A stretch of 64,000 bases of DNA from Blautia caecimuris (lineage in GTDB: Bacteria; Bacillota; Clostridia; Lachnospirales; Lachnospiraceae), in the NCBI RefSeq assembly GCF_024622975.1, contig NZ_JANJZT010000003.1, positions 62,001 to 126,000 of the forward strand, in the 5' to 3' direction. Within the stretch, counting starts at the first letter, position 1. Each line of letters starts with the position of its first letter. The notes under the pieces were generated by a model. That model saw only the letters and a list, made by a program, of their open reading frames with translations, made no database searches and was not told the DNA's origin. This document shows positions 51,234-59,130 of the stretch, piece after piece. The translations under genes were made by a program, and so were the position numbers.

Positions 51234-52535
51234 TCACTCCCCTGTCAGGACTCTGTTCAGAATATCTGCAAAAGGTTCCATTGCATTTTTTACCTCCTGC
51301 ACTGTATTTGTCTGCGCCCCCGCTTCCAGAAGAACTGCTCTTTTTCTCAGATGCAGATTATATCTCAGTCCGGACAGATAGATTCCTCTGTAAAAATCCG
51401 GATAATACTGCGCGGCCTGGTATTCCATCTGAAAAGAAAAAGCAAGATTATCCTGTATGTATGGATTGGGCAGGTAATCCACCGGTCCGCCTGAGGCTGT
51501 ATAACTGAGTCCGTTAAAAAACATAATCTGAGCTGTAGGTTTGCCGTTGATCTCTGTTACCAGCCGACGATCCTCCGCCACACCGTCCCTGTGAAGATCT
51601 ATTACTACTTCTATAGAAGGATTTTCTTTCAGAATCTGTTCTATATAAGGCCGGGCGTAATCATAGGCTTTATTCCTGTCCAGCACGCCTCCTGCCAGAT
51701 CAAATTCTTCTGTTACGTGAAGTACCTGATAGCCATAGGTTTCTGTAAGAATTTTCGCCAGATAGTTTCCCACTCCCACAATAGAATCCTCCACCACGCC
51801 TTCTCTGGAATCTGCAAAAGTTTCCTGTGTATGGCTGTGATAAATAAGAATCTGAGGCGTCCGCGGATCCTTCTTTACCGTAAGATCATTTGCCAGAAAT
51901 TCTGCTGCATCCAGCTGCTCTGCGCTGGTGGCAGTATCCTCGTCTACAATAAAAAAATTATTCAGCAGATAATCATAATCTGCCAGGATCTCCGGAGCCA
52001 GATCAATAACCGGTGCAGGCTGAATCTGCGCCAGGGCAGGCTGTGCAGAGGCTGCTGAACTGACTGCCGGACTGGCAGTGGGACCTGATACCGGGCTGAC
52101 TTCCGGTTTTGATGTGGGAATCGCCTCTGTCTCAGAGCTTTTCTTTTCTCCGGTCACCTGCTGTTCCTGCAAGTGCCTGTCCGATTCTTCTGTTTTTTCT
52201 TCCAGTTTTTCATTTTCTGACAGGTGTGCTTCCGGTCTGTTTTTTTCTTTTTCAGCAGCCGTTTCCTGATTTTCCCGCATATCATCACTGCCCGACTGAA
52301 GATTTTCCGCCTTCATCATATCAGCCAGATATTTTGCATTACTTTCCACAAGTTTTTCATAGGTTTCCGGATCTTCTCTCTGAGGAACACTTGTTGCTTC
52401 TTCCTCCAGAAAGCAGTAAAGCGGCAGCTGCCTGTACACATTTCCCCGCAAAAAAAACGGTCCCGGAACCAAAAGCAGAACCGCAAAAAAGAAAACGCTC
52501 AAAATAATGCAGGTTACTTTCTGGAGCTTCGTCAT
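51234..52535 (-). CDS. spoIIP: Stage II sporulation protein P
   Basis: About 433 residues. SpoIIP is the amidase/endopeptidase of the DMP machine that degrades septal peptidoglycan and drives engulfment. An N-terminal signal anchor (LQKVTCIILSVFFFAVLLLV) is followed by a long Glu/Ser/Pro-rich linker (about 90-200) and the catalytic domain, with ILIYHSHTQETFADS and VVIDLHRDGVAED providing metal ligands and QIMFFNGLSYTASGG. The ATG at 52535 has GAGGTG upstream; the frame opens at 52631 without a site. The linker is longer than in Bacillus. It is placed between gpr and lepA as in many Firmicutes. Confidence 0.94.
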   Translation of the reverse strand: MTKLQKVTCIILSVFFFAVLLLVPGPFFLRGNVYRQLPLYCFLEEEATSVPQREDPETYEKLVESNAKYLADMMKAENLQSGSDDMRENQETAAEKEKNRPEAHLSENEKLEEKTEESDRHLQEQQVTGEKKSSETEAIPTSKPEVSPVSGPTASPAVSSAASAQPALAQIQPAPVIDLAPEILADYDYLLNNFFIVDEDTATSAEQLDAAEFLANDLTVKKDPRTPQILIYHSHTQETFADSREGVVEDSIVGVGNYLAKILTETYGYQVLHVTEEFDLAGGVLDRNKAYDYARPYIEQILKENPSIEVVIDLHRDGVAEDRRLVTEINGKPTAQIMFFNGLSYTASGGPVDYLPNPYIQDNLAFSFQMEYQAAQYYPDFYRGIYLSGLRYNLHLRKRAVLLEAGAQTNTVQEVKNAMEPFADILNRVLTGE

Positions 52536-52700
52536 AGAATCACCTCTTTCAAAGAATCCTATGACAAAAATGATATGATTATACCCCTGTATTTCCGGAA
52601 ATATGCTGCTGTCAAAGTATTTCCCGGTCATATATTCTGATTCTCTGCGACAGCAGCAATAAGCTTTATCTATGCAGAAATCTATTTTTTGATTTTCCCA

Positions 52701-53609
52701 TCAGACGCCTGAAAAAGCCATATTCAGCCCCTCTGATATGGTAAAGCTTAAATATTTTACAGTTTCATCCACATCCTTCGGTGTCACAAACATACTGTAA
52801 AGATTTGGCGCAATCATTTCCTCCAGGAACTCTTTCTGCTCCTGTTCCTCCAGTGCATCCAGAAGATGTTCCATAGAATCATGGACAATCGTTGCCGCAT
52901 CTACTACTGTGGGAACCCCGATTCCAATTACTTTTACCTGAAGATATTCTTCAGTAAGTCCGATCCTGTGATTTCCCACCCCGGAACCTGGATGAATCCC
53001 CGTATCCGTGATCTGGACTGTCCGGTTCAGCCTTCGGATACTGCGGGCTGCCAGGGCATCTACCGCAATCACAAGATCCGGCTTTGTTTCTGCCACTACA
53101 CCCATTACAATTTCTGAAGTTTCCATTCCTGTCTGAGCCATAACGCCCGGCGCAAGACCACTGACCCGGTGCAGAATTTCCTTTTCTGTGCTTTTAAGTC
53201 CGTATTCTCTGATAATATGGCGGGTCATTCTGAGATTATCCACCACATGAGGACCCAGGGCATCTGCTGTAATTGCCTGATTTCCCAGGCCTACCACAAG
53301 AACTGATGTCTCTCGCTTCAGATTGACAAGCTTTCTCAGATGACGGGCGATCTCTTCTGAAATTTCTCTGTGATAATCCTCGTCCGAGGCCGAAAGATTT
53401 GGCGCTTCTATGGTAATATAATTTCCCTGAGGCCTTCCCATAGCCTTTGCCCCGTTTTCTGTTGTTATTTTAACAACCGTAGTGCGGATGTCTCTTTCTT
53501 CATCATATTGTTCCTTTACTTCTACTCCCCGAAGCTCTGTATTGCTTTGTGCAAAGCTCTCCGTTGCTTCAAGAGCCAGGTCGGTTCTGATTCTGCTGCT
53601 TCCTGACAT
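52701..53609 (-). CDS. gpr: GPR germination protease
   Basis: 302 residues. GPR degrades small acid-soluble spore proteins at germination and is itself made as a zymogen cleaved near its N-terminus. RTDLALEATESF is the expected propeptide-like start; VVGLGNQAITADALGPHVVDNL, HRVSGLAPGVMAQTGMET and VIAVDALAARSIRRLNRTVQITDTGIHPGSGVGNHR are hallmark segments. The ATG at 53609 has GGAGGG upstream; the frame runs to 53687. It is divergent from rpsT. A sigma-G promoter was looked for, but no convincing match was found. Confidence 0.95.
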   Translation of the reverse strand: MSGSSRIRTDLALEATESFAQSNTELRGVEVKEQYDEERDIRTTVVKITTENGAKAMGRPQGNYITIEAPNLSASDEDYHREISEEIARHLRKLVNLKRETSVLVVGLGNQAITADALGPHVVDNLRMTRHIIREYGLKSTEKEILHRVSGLAPGVMAQTGMETSEIVMGVVAETKPDLVIAVDALAARSIRRLNRTVQITDTGIHPGSGVGNHRIGLTEEYLQVKVIGIGVPTVVDAATIVHDSMEHLLDALEEQEQKEFLEEMIAPNLYSMFVTPKDVDETVKYLSFTISEGLNMAFSGV

Positions 53610-53799
53610 TTTTCCCTCCATGCCTGTAAATGATATTGCCAGTGTCTTTTCCCTGCTATACATGCAATCCTGTCCGATTTCATACAATTAATGCGCTCAT
53701 TTTCCCGGGACATCTGAAATAAATTCCAGTGTTATACTGCGCATAAAGCAGTTGATAGCTCCTTTTCTATAAGATTTACATTTTTATGAGAATTATGTA

Positions 53800-53828
53800 T
53801 TGACATTCCAGAATATGTATACTAAAAT
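53800..53828 (+). promoter_or_regulatory. rpsT promoter
   Basis: TTGACA (perfect -35), 17-base spacer, TAAAAT, 80 bp before the TTG start of rpsT. Confidence 0.75.
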
Positions 53829-53907
53829 AAATAAGCATGTTTACAGGAGCGCCCGTGTCTGTTCCTGTAGCAATCAATCAAAAAAACTCGAAATGGAGGT
53901 GTCCACA

Positions 53908-54171
53908 TTGGCTAACATTAAATCTGCAAAGAAAAGAATCTTAGTAAACAGAACTAAAGCTGCGAGAAATAAGTCTATCCGTTCTGCTGTTAAAACTTCC
54001 ATCAAAAAGGTAGAAGCTGCAGTTCAGAATAACGACAAGGCTGCTGCACAGGTTGCACTTAACGAGGCAATTGCTACAATCAGCAAAGCTACATCCAAGG
54101 GTGTTTACCACAAAAACAACTGTGCAAGAAAAGTTTCCCGTTTAACAAAAGCCGTAAACAACATCGGCTAA
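53908..54171 (+). CDS. rpsT: 30S ribosomal protein S20
   Basis: 87 residues. The sequence ANIKSAKKRILVNRTKAARNKS and the end HKNNCARKVSRLTKAVN are S20 signatures; the chain is rich in Lys, Ala and Arg, as expected for this helical 16S rRNA binder. The start is a TTG at 53908 with GGAGGTG seven bases upstream. TTG starts and a structured leader on rpsT allow autoregulation by S20 in enterobacteria; the same is conceivable here. The frame opens at 53800 but upstream residues do not fit S20. Confidence 0.97.
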   Translation: MANIKSAKKRILVNRTKAARNKSIRSAVKTSIKKVEAAVQNNDKAAAQVALNEAIATISKATSKGVYHKNNCARKVSRLTKAVNNIG

Positions 54172-54186
54172 TAAAAACGCCTTTTA

Positions 54187-54214
54187 TTTTTAATTATAAG
54201 CTTATAATTAAAAA
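54187..54214. repeat. 28-bp perfect AT-rich palindrome
   Basis: Centred on AAGCTT at 54200/54201 with 14 matching bases on each side (arms TTTTTAATTATAAG). It directly abuts the rpsT terminator stem and could act as an extra or alternative hairpin. Confidence 0.85.
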
Positions 54215-54252
54215 AGACAGTCACAACCGTCATGTGACTGTCTTTTTTTCTT
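54210..54252. terminator. Bidirectional terminator between rpsT and the dockerin gene
   Basis: AAAAAAGACAGTCACA pairs with TGTGACTGTCTTTTTT around a short loop, with A and T runs on both sides, located between two convergent genes. Confidence 0.9.
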
Positions 54253-54254
54253 TT

Positions 54255-56687
54255 TTAGTTGCATTTTTTCAACTTTACAATATTTTTGTCTGCAAAAATC
54301 GTACTACTGTAACTATTAACAAATTTTCGTTCATATCCACTTGCAAAAATATCCAAACGATAATATCCGCCTCGACGCGCCAAAGTGTATAACTTATTCT
54401 TATAGTAATACCAAGGGCCTGCGGAAATACTTTGTGTAAGCTGGTCTTTCACAGCCAATTGAACTATTCCATTTTTATATCTGTATACATAAATTGGATA
54501 TCCCACATTATCTGACGGCTTATAATGCGAATTTCCACGAAAAGCTGTAGTCACAATAAGGATTGTTTCCTTATTATACCCAGCATTTACAATCGCATAA
54601 TAATACCCCTTATAATTTTTTTTCATAAAATTTTCAAATGCTTTGGTTGCATTTCCAGATGAATTTTCTATCTGTGAACCAGTATATTGCAGCAAATAAT
54701 CATTCTTTGTGTAATTAAACGTTGTATTGATATTAAAATGATTATATGAAGATACTTCGCAGGATATTTTCACCTTAACATAATTCTTTCCTGGAATAAG
54801 ATTTACACGATAATAATAACCACTTCGAGCTCCTTTTAATCTATAACTGGATTTTCCTTCTTTAATCTCAAAAAAGAAATCCTCATAAGACGAGCTTGTT
54901 CCACTCCTGTTCCATACTCCAAGATATGCTTTATGATTTTTACCGAACGCTATACCATATTTAAATTTTGTATTTTTATATTCATAAACTTTTCCCAGTA
55001 AACTTCGAAAAGAAACTCCATTATTACTGCCTCTTACCGTAATTCCCCATCCGCCAGAATCATAGGCACCATACGTATTAAAACGACTATTGTACGCCCT
55101 TACAACGTAATAATATTTCTTTCCAGCTGTTAAGCCCTTATGAGTAAATGAAGTCGTCGCAGGTCCTACCTGTGCAATGCCCTTCCATTTCCCACCTGGA
55201 ACCTTATAGTATATTTTATAATGTGTTGCATTTGATACTTTTTTCCACACAATCTTCACATTATTATTGTTAGACGATATCTGCGCCAACTGTACTTTTC
55301 CCGGATATATAGATACTGTAGCCGATACTCCTTTCTTGTCATATCCACCTGCGATCTTTTCTTTACTGCTGTACATTCTTACTGTATAAATATTAGTTGT
55401 TCCTTTTACTGGTTTTTTATCTGTATATGACAAAACGTTTGATCTTAAAGTTGCAATTCTCTTCCATGCAGCATTGGAACTTGTCTTTCGATAAACATAA
55501 TAAGTATCCCCGCCATAAGCTTTGTTCCAACTTATGGTTACTGTACTTTTCTTTGCATCCAGTCTGGCACTTTTCAACTTAACTGCTGTCGGAGACGTTC
55601 TGGAAGATATGCCTATCTTATCATAATTTCCCCATTTTTTCGAAAAACTGTTATATGCACGAACTGTATATACATATTTTTTTCCAAGTTTAATGGGAAA
55701 ACGTTTAGAGGAAATATGGGTATAACTCCTATCTGTACTTCCAAGAGTCGCAATCTGTTTCCATGATTCTCCAGATGTTTTATAAAAAATACCATAATGT
55801 GTAGCATTTGATGCTGCTCTCCAGGTAATGGTAATTTTATTATAAGAATTTGCTTTAATTCCAGAGAGTGACGGCTTACCTGGTACTATAGGATTCCAAT
55901 GGGCATAAAGCAAAACATTCTGTGCTTCCATTCTTGTTGTGGAAGAAACTTTTGTTCCTCCATTTTTTTGGGTATACCATCCCCCAAATTTATAACCAGT
56001 TCTCACAGGGGTTGGCAGAGTCCCATAATACTTACCATAAGGCACTGATTTTGTTGTATTAATGGAACTTCCTCCGTTTGTATCAAACGATACTTTATAA
56101 CTATTAATTGACCATTTAGAATAAAGAGTATGATTTTCTGCCTTTTTTATAGGAGAATATGAAAACCCCCTCTCGCCTCCTGTTTTTTTAGTATACCATC
56201 CTTGAAATGTATAACCGGTTTTATATATCGAAGGTAAATATGGATAATATGCACCTCTGTTTACATCATAAATAATCGGAAAACAGTCATAGCATCTCTC
56301 ATCACTCATTAATGTTACTGTTACAATTTTGGAAACTCTGCTTCCTTTATACCACGCAATATGTCTCTGAATCATTAAAAGATCCGTAATATCTATTTTA
56401 TTATTTTTATCTATGTCTGCAGCAGTATAAAATTTCCCTTTCAAAATCCAGTCTGGATGTTTTTGGTAAATTTCTTTGGATTTTTCAGCAGCAATATGGC
56501 GATTCACTATAATACTATCTGTATTATTGATTTTCCCATCATAATTCACATCACCATAAATAATCCGCAATTGCTGTGCAGCCGCCTGAACAGATGTATC
56601 CTGTCCAAAAATAAATGCACTGATTAATATTAGCACACATACAAATACTACACGCAATGCCTTTTCTGTTCCCTTTCTTTTCATCAT
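54255..56687 (-). CDS. Secreted modular protein: dockerin, InlB repeats, Fn3-like domains
   Basis: About 810 residues. After the signal peptide (cleaved near VQAAAQ), residues about 45-115 form a type I dockerin: YGDVNYDGKINNTDSIIVNRHIA and AADIDKNNKIDITDLLMIQRHIAW, two Ca2+-binding loop-helix units. Two InlB/Flg_new-type repeats follow (GYTFQGWYTKKTGG, GYKFGGWYTQKNGG...NVLLYAHW). Next come about four fibronectin-III-like domains, recognisable by ITWRAASNATHYGIFYKTSGESW and YTVRAYNSFSKKWG-type strands, then an unassigned C-terminal domain (about 570-810). The gene is clearly more AT-rich than its neighbours. The frame opens with GTG at 56693; ATG 56687 is preferred with AAGGAG upstream. No cohesin is in the window. 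Role probably adhesion or surface display; horizontal origin possible. Confidence 0.85.
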   Translation of the reverse strand: MMKRKGTEKALRVVFVCVLILISAFIFGQDTSVQAAAQQLRIIYGDVNYDGKINNTDSIIVNRHIAAEKSKEIYQKHPDWILKGKFYTAADIDKNNKIDITDLLMIQRHIAWYKGSRVSKIVTVTLMSDERCYDCFPIIYDVNRGAYYPYLPSIYKTGYTFQGWYTKKTGGERGFSYSPIKKAENHTLYSKWSINSYKVSFDTNGGSSINTTKSVPYGKYYGTLPTPVRTGYKFGGWYTQKNGGTKVSSTTRMEAQNVLLYAHWNPIVPGKPSLSGIKANSYNKITITWRAASNATHYGIFYKTSGESWKQIATLGSTDRSYTHISSKRFPIKLGKKYVYTVRAYNSFSKKWGNYDKIGISSRTSPTAVKLKSARLDAKKSTVTISWNKAYGGDTYYVYRKTSSNAAWKRIATLRSNVLSYTDKKPVKGTTNIYTVRMYSSKEKIAGGYDKKGVSATVSIYPGKVQLAQISSNNNNVKIVWKKVSNATHYKIYYKVPGGKWKGIAQVGPATTSFTHKGLTAGKKYYYVVRAYNSRFNTYGAYDSGGWGITVRGSNNGVSFRSLLGKVYEYKNTKFKYGIAFGKNHKAYLGVWNRSGTSSSYEDFFFEIKEGKSSYRLKGARSGYYYRVNLIPGKNYVKVKISCEVSSYNHFNINTTFNYTKNDYLLQYTGSQIENSSGNATKAFENFMKKNYKGYYYAIVNAGYNKETILIVTTAFRGNSHYKPSDNVGYPIYVYRYKNGIVQLAVKDQLTQSISAGPWYYYKNKLYTLARRGGYYRLDIFASGYERKFVNSYSSTIFADKNIVKLKKCN

Positions 56688-56693
56688 ACGCAC

Positions 56694-56866
56694 TCCTTTT
56701 CTTTCCTCTCCTTTTTCTTTCTTATAATATATCTCTTTTTTCTATATACCGCAATATATTTTCCTCTCTGTCCCTGTGCAATATTTCATCTCAATTCCTT
56801 GCCATTTTTCATCAACATTACCGTATTCATTTCAGTAACTGCCTATGAAAATACCTTTTTATGTAT
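56694..56866. other. Divergent intergenic region, AT-rich left half
   Basis: About 170 bases between the dockerin gene and the blaI promoter, mainly T/C-rich on the plus strand. No coding frame. A minus-strand promoter for the dockerin gene is expected here, but I cannot point to one with confidence. Confidence 0.4.
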
Positions 56867-56915
56867 TTGACACCCGCCCTCGCCCGGGCTATAATAATCT
56901 TACATATGTAAGATT
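56867..56915 (+). promoter_or_regulatory. blaI promoter with BlaI/MecI operator
   Basis: TTGACA and TATAAT, both perfect consensus, 17 bases apart. A 20-bp perfect palindrome, AATCTTACATATGTAAGATT (56896-56915), abuts the -10. Its TTACATATGTAA core equals the BlaI/MecI operator type (TACAnnTGTA). Repression of blaI-blaR1 by BlaI at the transcription start is the expected arrangement. Confidence 0.9.
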
Positions 56916-56945
56916 CCATTCTATCCATCCCGAAAGGAGACTGTC

Positions 56946-57329
56946 ATGAAACTTCCCCAGATTTCTGAAGCAGAATACGAGGTAATGAAAATCATCTGGA
57001 AACATGCCCCCATCAGTACCAACCAGGTAACTGACATACTTTGCCGGACTACGGACTGGAGCCCAAAAACTGTCCAGACCATGCTGAAGCGGCTTGTGAC
57101 AAAGGGTGTTCTTTCCTATGAAAAACGCAGCCGGATGTTTGTCTACTCTCCTGTTTTTTCTGAAGAGGATTACCTCCGCCAGAAAAATTCCAGTTTTCTG
57201 GACCGGTATTATAATGGAAAGCTTTCTGCCATGTTCTCCTCTTTTCTGGACACGGAACCAGTTTCCGGGGAAGAACTGGAATCTCTTCGTCAGCTTTTGA
57301 ACGATCGTTTTCCGGAAGGGGGAAATTAA
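56946..57329 (+). CDS. blaI: BlaI/MecI family transcriptional repressor
   Basis: 127 residues: an N-terminal winged helix (LPQISEAEYEVMKIIWKHAPISTNQV, SPKTVQTMLKRLVTKGVLSYEKRSR), followed by a dimerisation helix segment (FSSFLDTEPVSGEELESLRQLL). It represses beta-lactam resistance genes until cleaved through BlaR1 signalling. The ATG follows AAGGAGA. Its gene begins 30 bp after the operator, and the TTG of blaR1 follows its stop by 1 bp. The same operator core occurs twice upstream of the PBP gene, so this protein is expected to control both transcription units. Confidence 0.95.
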   Translation: MKLPQISEAEYEVMKIIWKHAPISTNQVTDILCRTTDWSPKTVQTMLKRLVTKGVLSYEKRSRMFVYSPVFSEEDYLRQKNSSFLDRYYNGKLSAMFSSFLDTEPVSGEELESLRQLLNDRFPEGGN

Positions 57330-57330
57330 T

Positions 57331-59130
57331 TTGCAGAATTTTGGTATCCGCTTTCTGATCTGCAATCTTATTCTTATAGCTCTTACAGGAATACTGGTCT
57401 GTGCAAAAAGACTTTTGAAAAACCAGCTTTCTCCGGGGCTCCGGTATTATCTCTGCATACCGTATTTTATCCTTCTGTCCGTGCCTTTTCTCCCACTGTC
57501 CTTTTTCGGATTTTCGTTTCCCGTATCCCGAAGCTCATTATTCCAATGGCTTTCTGCTTTTATAAACAGCCTGCAGCCGGCTTCCGCGCAAAACCTCCCT
57601 GGCATTTCCTCTATGACAGCCTCGGATTCCAGCTCCGTAATCCGGGATTTTGCAGTCTCTGTAAATTCTGCAGCTCCCGGACACTGGAATCTTATACTTC
57701 TTTCGTTCTGGATTACCGGTGCTGCCATAACCCTGCTTTTATTTTTCCATATTACATGGAAGTTCCATAAAATAAAATGCGGCGCCAGTCTCCTTGAGAA
57801 ACCGGAAATCCAAAAATTTTTTTCAGACTGCTGTACAGAGCTCCATATTCGTCGTAAGATTTTGGTTTTTGTCAGCCCCAAAATCCATTCGCCTGTAACA
57901 ACCGGCTTTCTGAAACCCCGGATTTTTATTCCTGCCGATCTTGACTCTGTCCTTCAGACCCATGAATTACGGTATATGTTTCTCCATGAGCTTCAGCACT
58001 GCCGCCGTCTGGACGGGCTTGTCAATAATCTTTGTATTATGTTCCGCATTATTTACTGGTTTAACCCGGCAGTTATCCTGGTACTGAAAAAAATCCCCCT
58101 GGAGCGGGAACTTGCCTGCGATGCCTCTGTGCTGGCTCATCTATCAGCAGAGGATTACCCTCTTTACGGAGCTTCGCTTTTAAATCTGGCGGAAAAGCTC
58201 TCTTCTTATCCGTCTGCTTCCGGAATGGTAAGCAAAGGCAGCCAGCTCCGCCGGCGAATCCTGGGAATCACCTCTTTCCGGCACAGAAACAGGAAACAAA
58301 AATGGAAAAGCGTAATTTCCTATCTTCTCATTTCTGTTCTTATTGCAGGAATGATACCTGTATTGTCTGCATACGCTGGCTCCGAAGAAACTGTTTCTTT
58401 ACATGGAAAAACCACAGAGAATCTTGAGCTTTTCACAGATTTCCATGGTTTTGACGGAAGCTTTGTTCTGTATGACAGTCAGACCGGGCTTTGGAAAATT
58501 TACCGGCCGGAGCTTGCAGTCCAACGTTTTTCTCCGGCCTCTACCTTCAAAATTTATTCTGCTCTTCACGGGCTGGAAAAGGGCATTATCTCACCGGAAT
58601 CCTCCTCCATGAAATGGGACGGCACTCCCTGCGCATTTCCCCGGTGGGAACAGGACCAGACCCTTGATTCTGCCATGAAGGACTCTGTAAACTGGTATTT
58701 TCAGAACATAGATCAGCTGCTTGGAAGAACAGAAATCTCCTCCTTTCTGAAAAAAATCAATTATGGAAACAAGCAGATAAGTAAAGATCTGAAGCTTTAC
58801 TGGGCTGACGACTCACTGAAGATTTCCGCAGTAGAACAGGTGGAGCTTCTTCAGAATTTTTATACGAATACCTTTGACTGCTCCGAACAAAACATTCAGG
58901 CAGTAAAGGATGCGCTTCGGGTAGGAGAGTTCTCAGGCAGAACGCTGTACGGCAAAACCGGAACTATTCGGAGAAACGGCAGGGATATCAGTGGATGGTT
59001 TGTAGGTTTTGTGGAAACAGATGATAATGTTCTGTATTTTGCTGCAAATATCCAGGGTGCAGACCATGCAGACGGCTCGCAGGCCGCTGCAATCACCCGT
59101 TCTGTATTATCCTCCAAAATATTCCTCTAA
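57331..59130 (+). CDS. blaR1: BlaR1/MecR1 beta-lactam sensor-transducer with M56 protease
   Basis: 599 residues, TTG start with GGGGGA upstream. The N-terminal membrane part has about four helices and a zinc-protease M56 motif, HELQH at 219-223, with ERELACD as a downstream ligand region. After a helix at about 330-348 comes an extracellular class D beta-lactamase-like sensor, with S404-T-F-K407, SVN in MKDSVNWYFQ and KTG in LYGKTGTIRRNG. Acylation of the serine by beta-lactam activates the protease, which inactivates BlaI. All key motifs are present, so the gene looks functional. The 3' end overlaps the convergent PBP gene by 24 bp. Confidence 0.94.
   Translation: MQNFGIRFLICNLILIALTGILVCAKRLLKNQLSPGLRYYLCIPYFILLSVPFLPLSFFGFSFPVSRSSLFQWLSAFINSLQPASAQNLPGISSMTASDSSSVIRDFAVSVNSAAPGHWNLILLSFWITGAAITLLLFFHITWKFHKIKCGASLLEKPEIQKFFSDCCTELHIRRKILVFVSPKIHSPVTTGFLKPRIFIPADLDSVLQTHELRYMFLHELQHCRRLDGLVNNLCIMFRIIYWFNPAVILVLKKIPLERELACDASVLAHLSAEDYPLYGASLLNLAEKLSSYPSASGMVSKGSQLRRRILGITSFRHRNRKQKWKSVISYLLISVLIAGMIPVLSAYAGSEETVSLHGKTTENLELFTDFHGFDGSFVLYDSQTGLWKIYRPELAVQRFSPASTFKIYSALHGLEKGIISPESSSMKWDGTPCAFPRWEQDQTLDSAMKDSVNWYFQNIDQLLGRTEISSFLKKINYGNKQISKDLKLYWADDSLKISAVEQVELLQNFYTNTFDCSEQNIQAVKDALRVGEFSGRTLYGKTGTIRRNGRDISGWFVGFVETDDNVLYFAANIQGADHADGSQAAAITRSVLSSKIFL

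Noticed and set aside
52536-52640. Sigma-E promoter for spoIIP
   Set aside because: GCATATT is a good -35 match but no -10 occurs at the right distance.
53610-53799. Sigma-G promoter for gpr
   Set aside because: Only partial matches (GTATG and CATGTA) at roughly suitable spacing; too degenerate to call.
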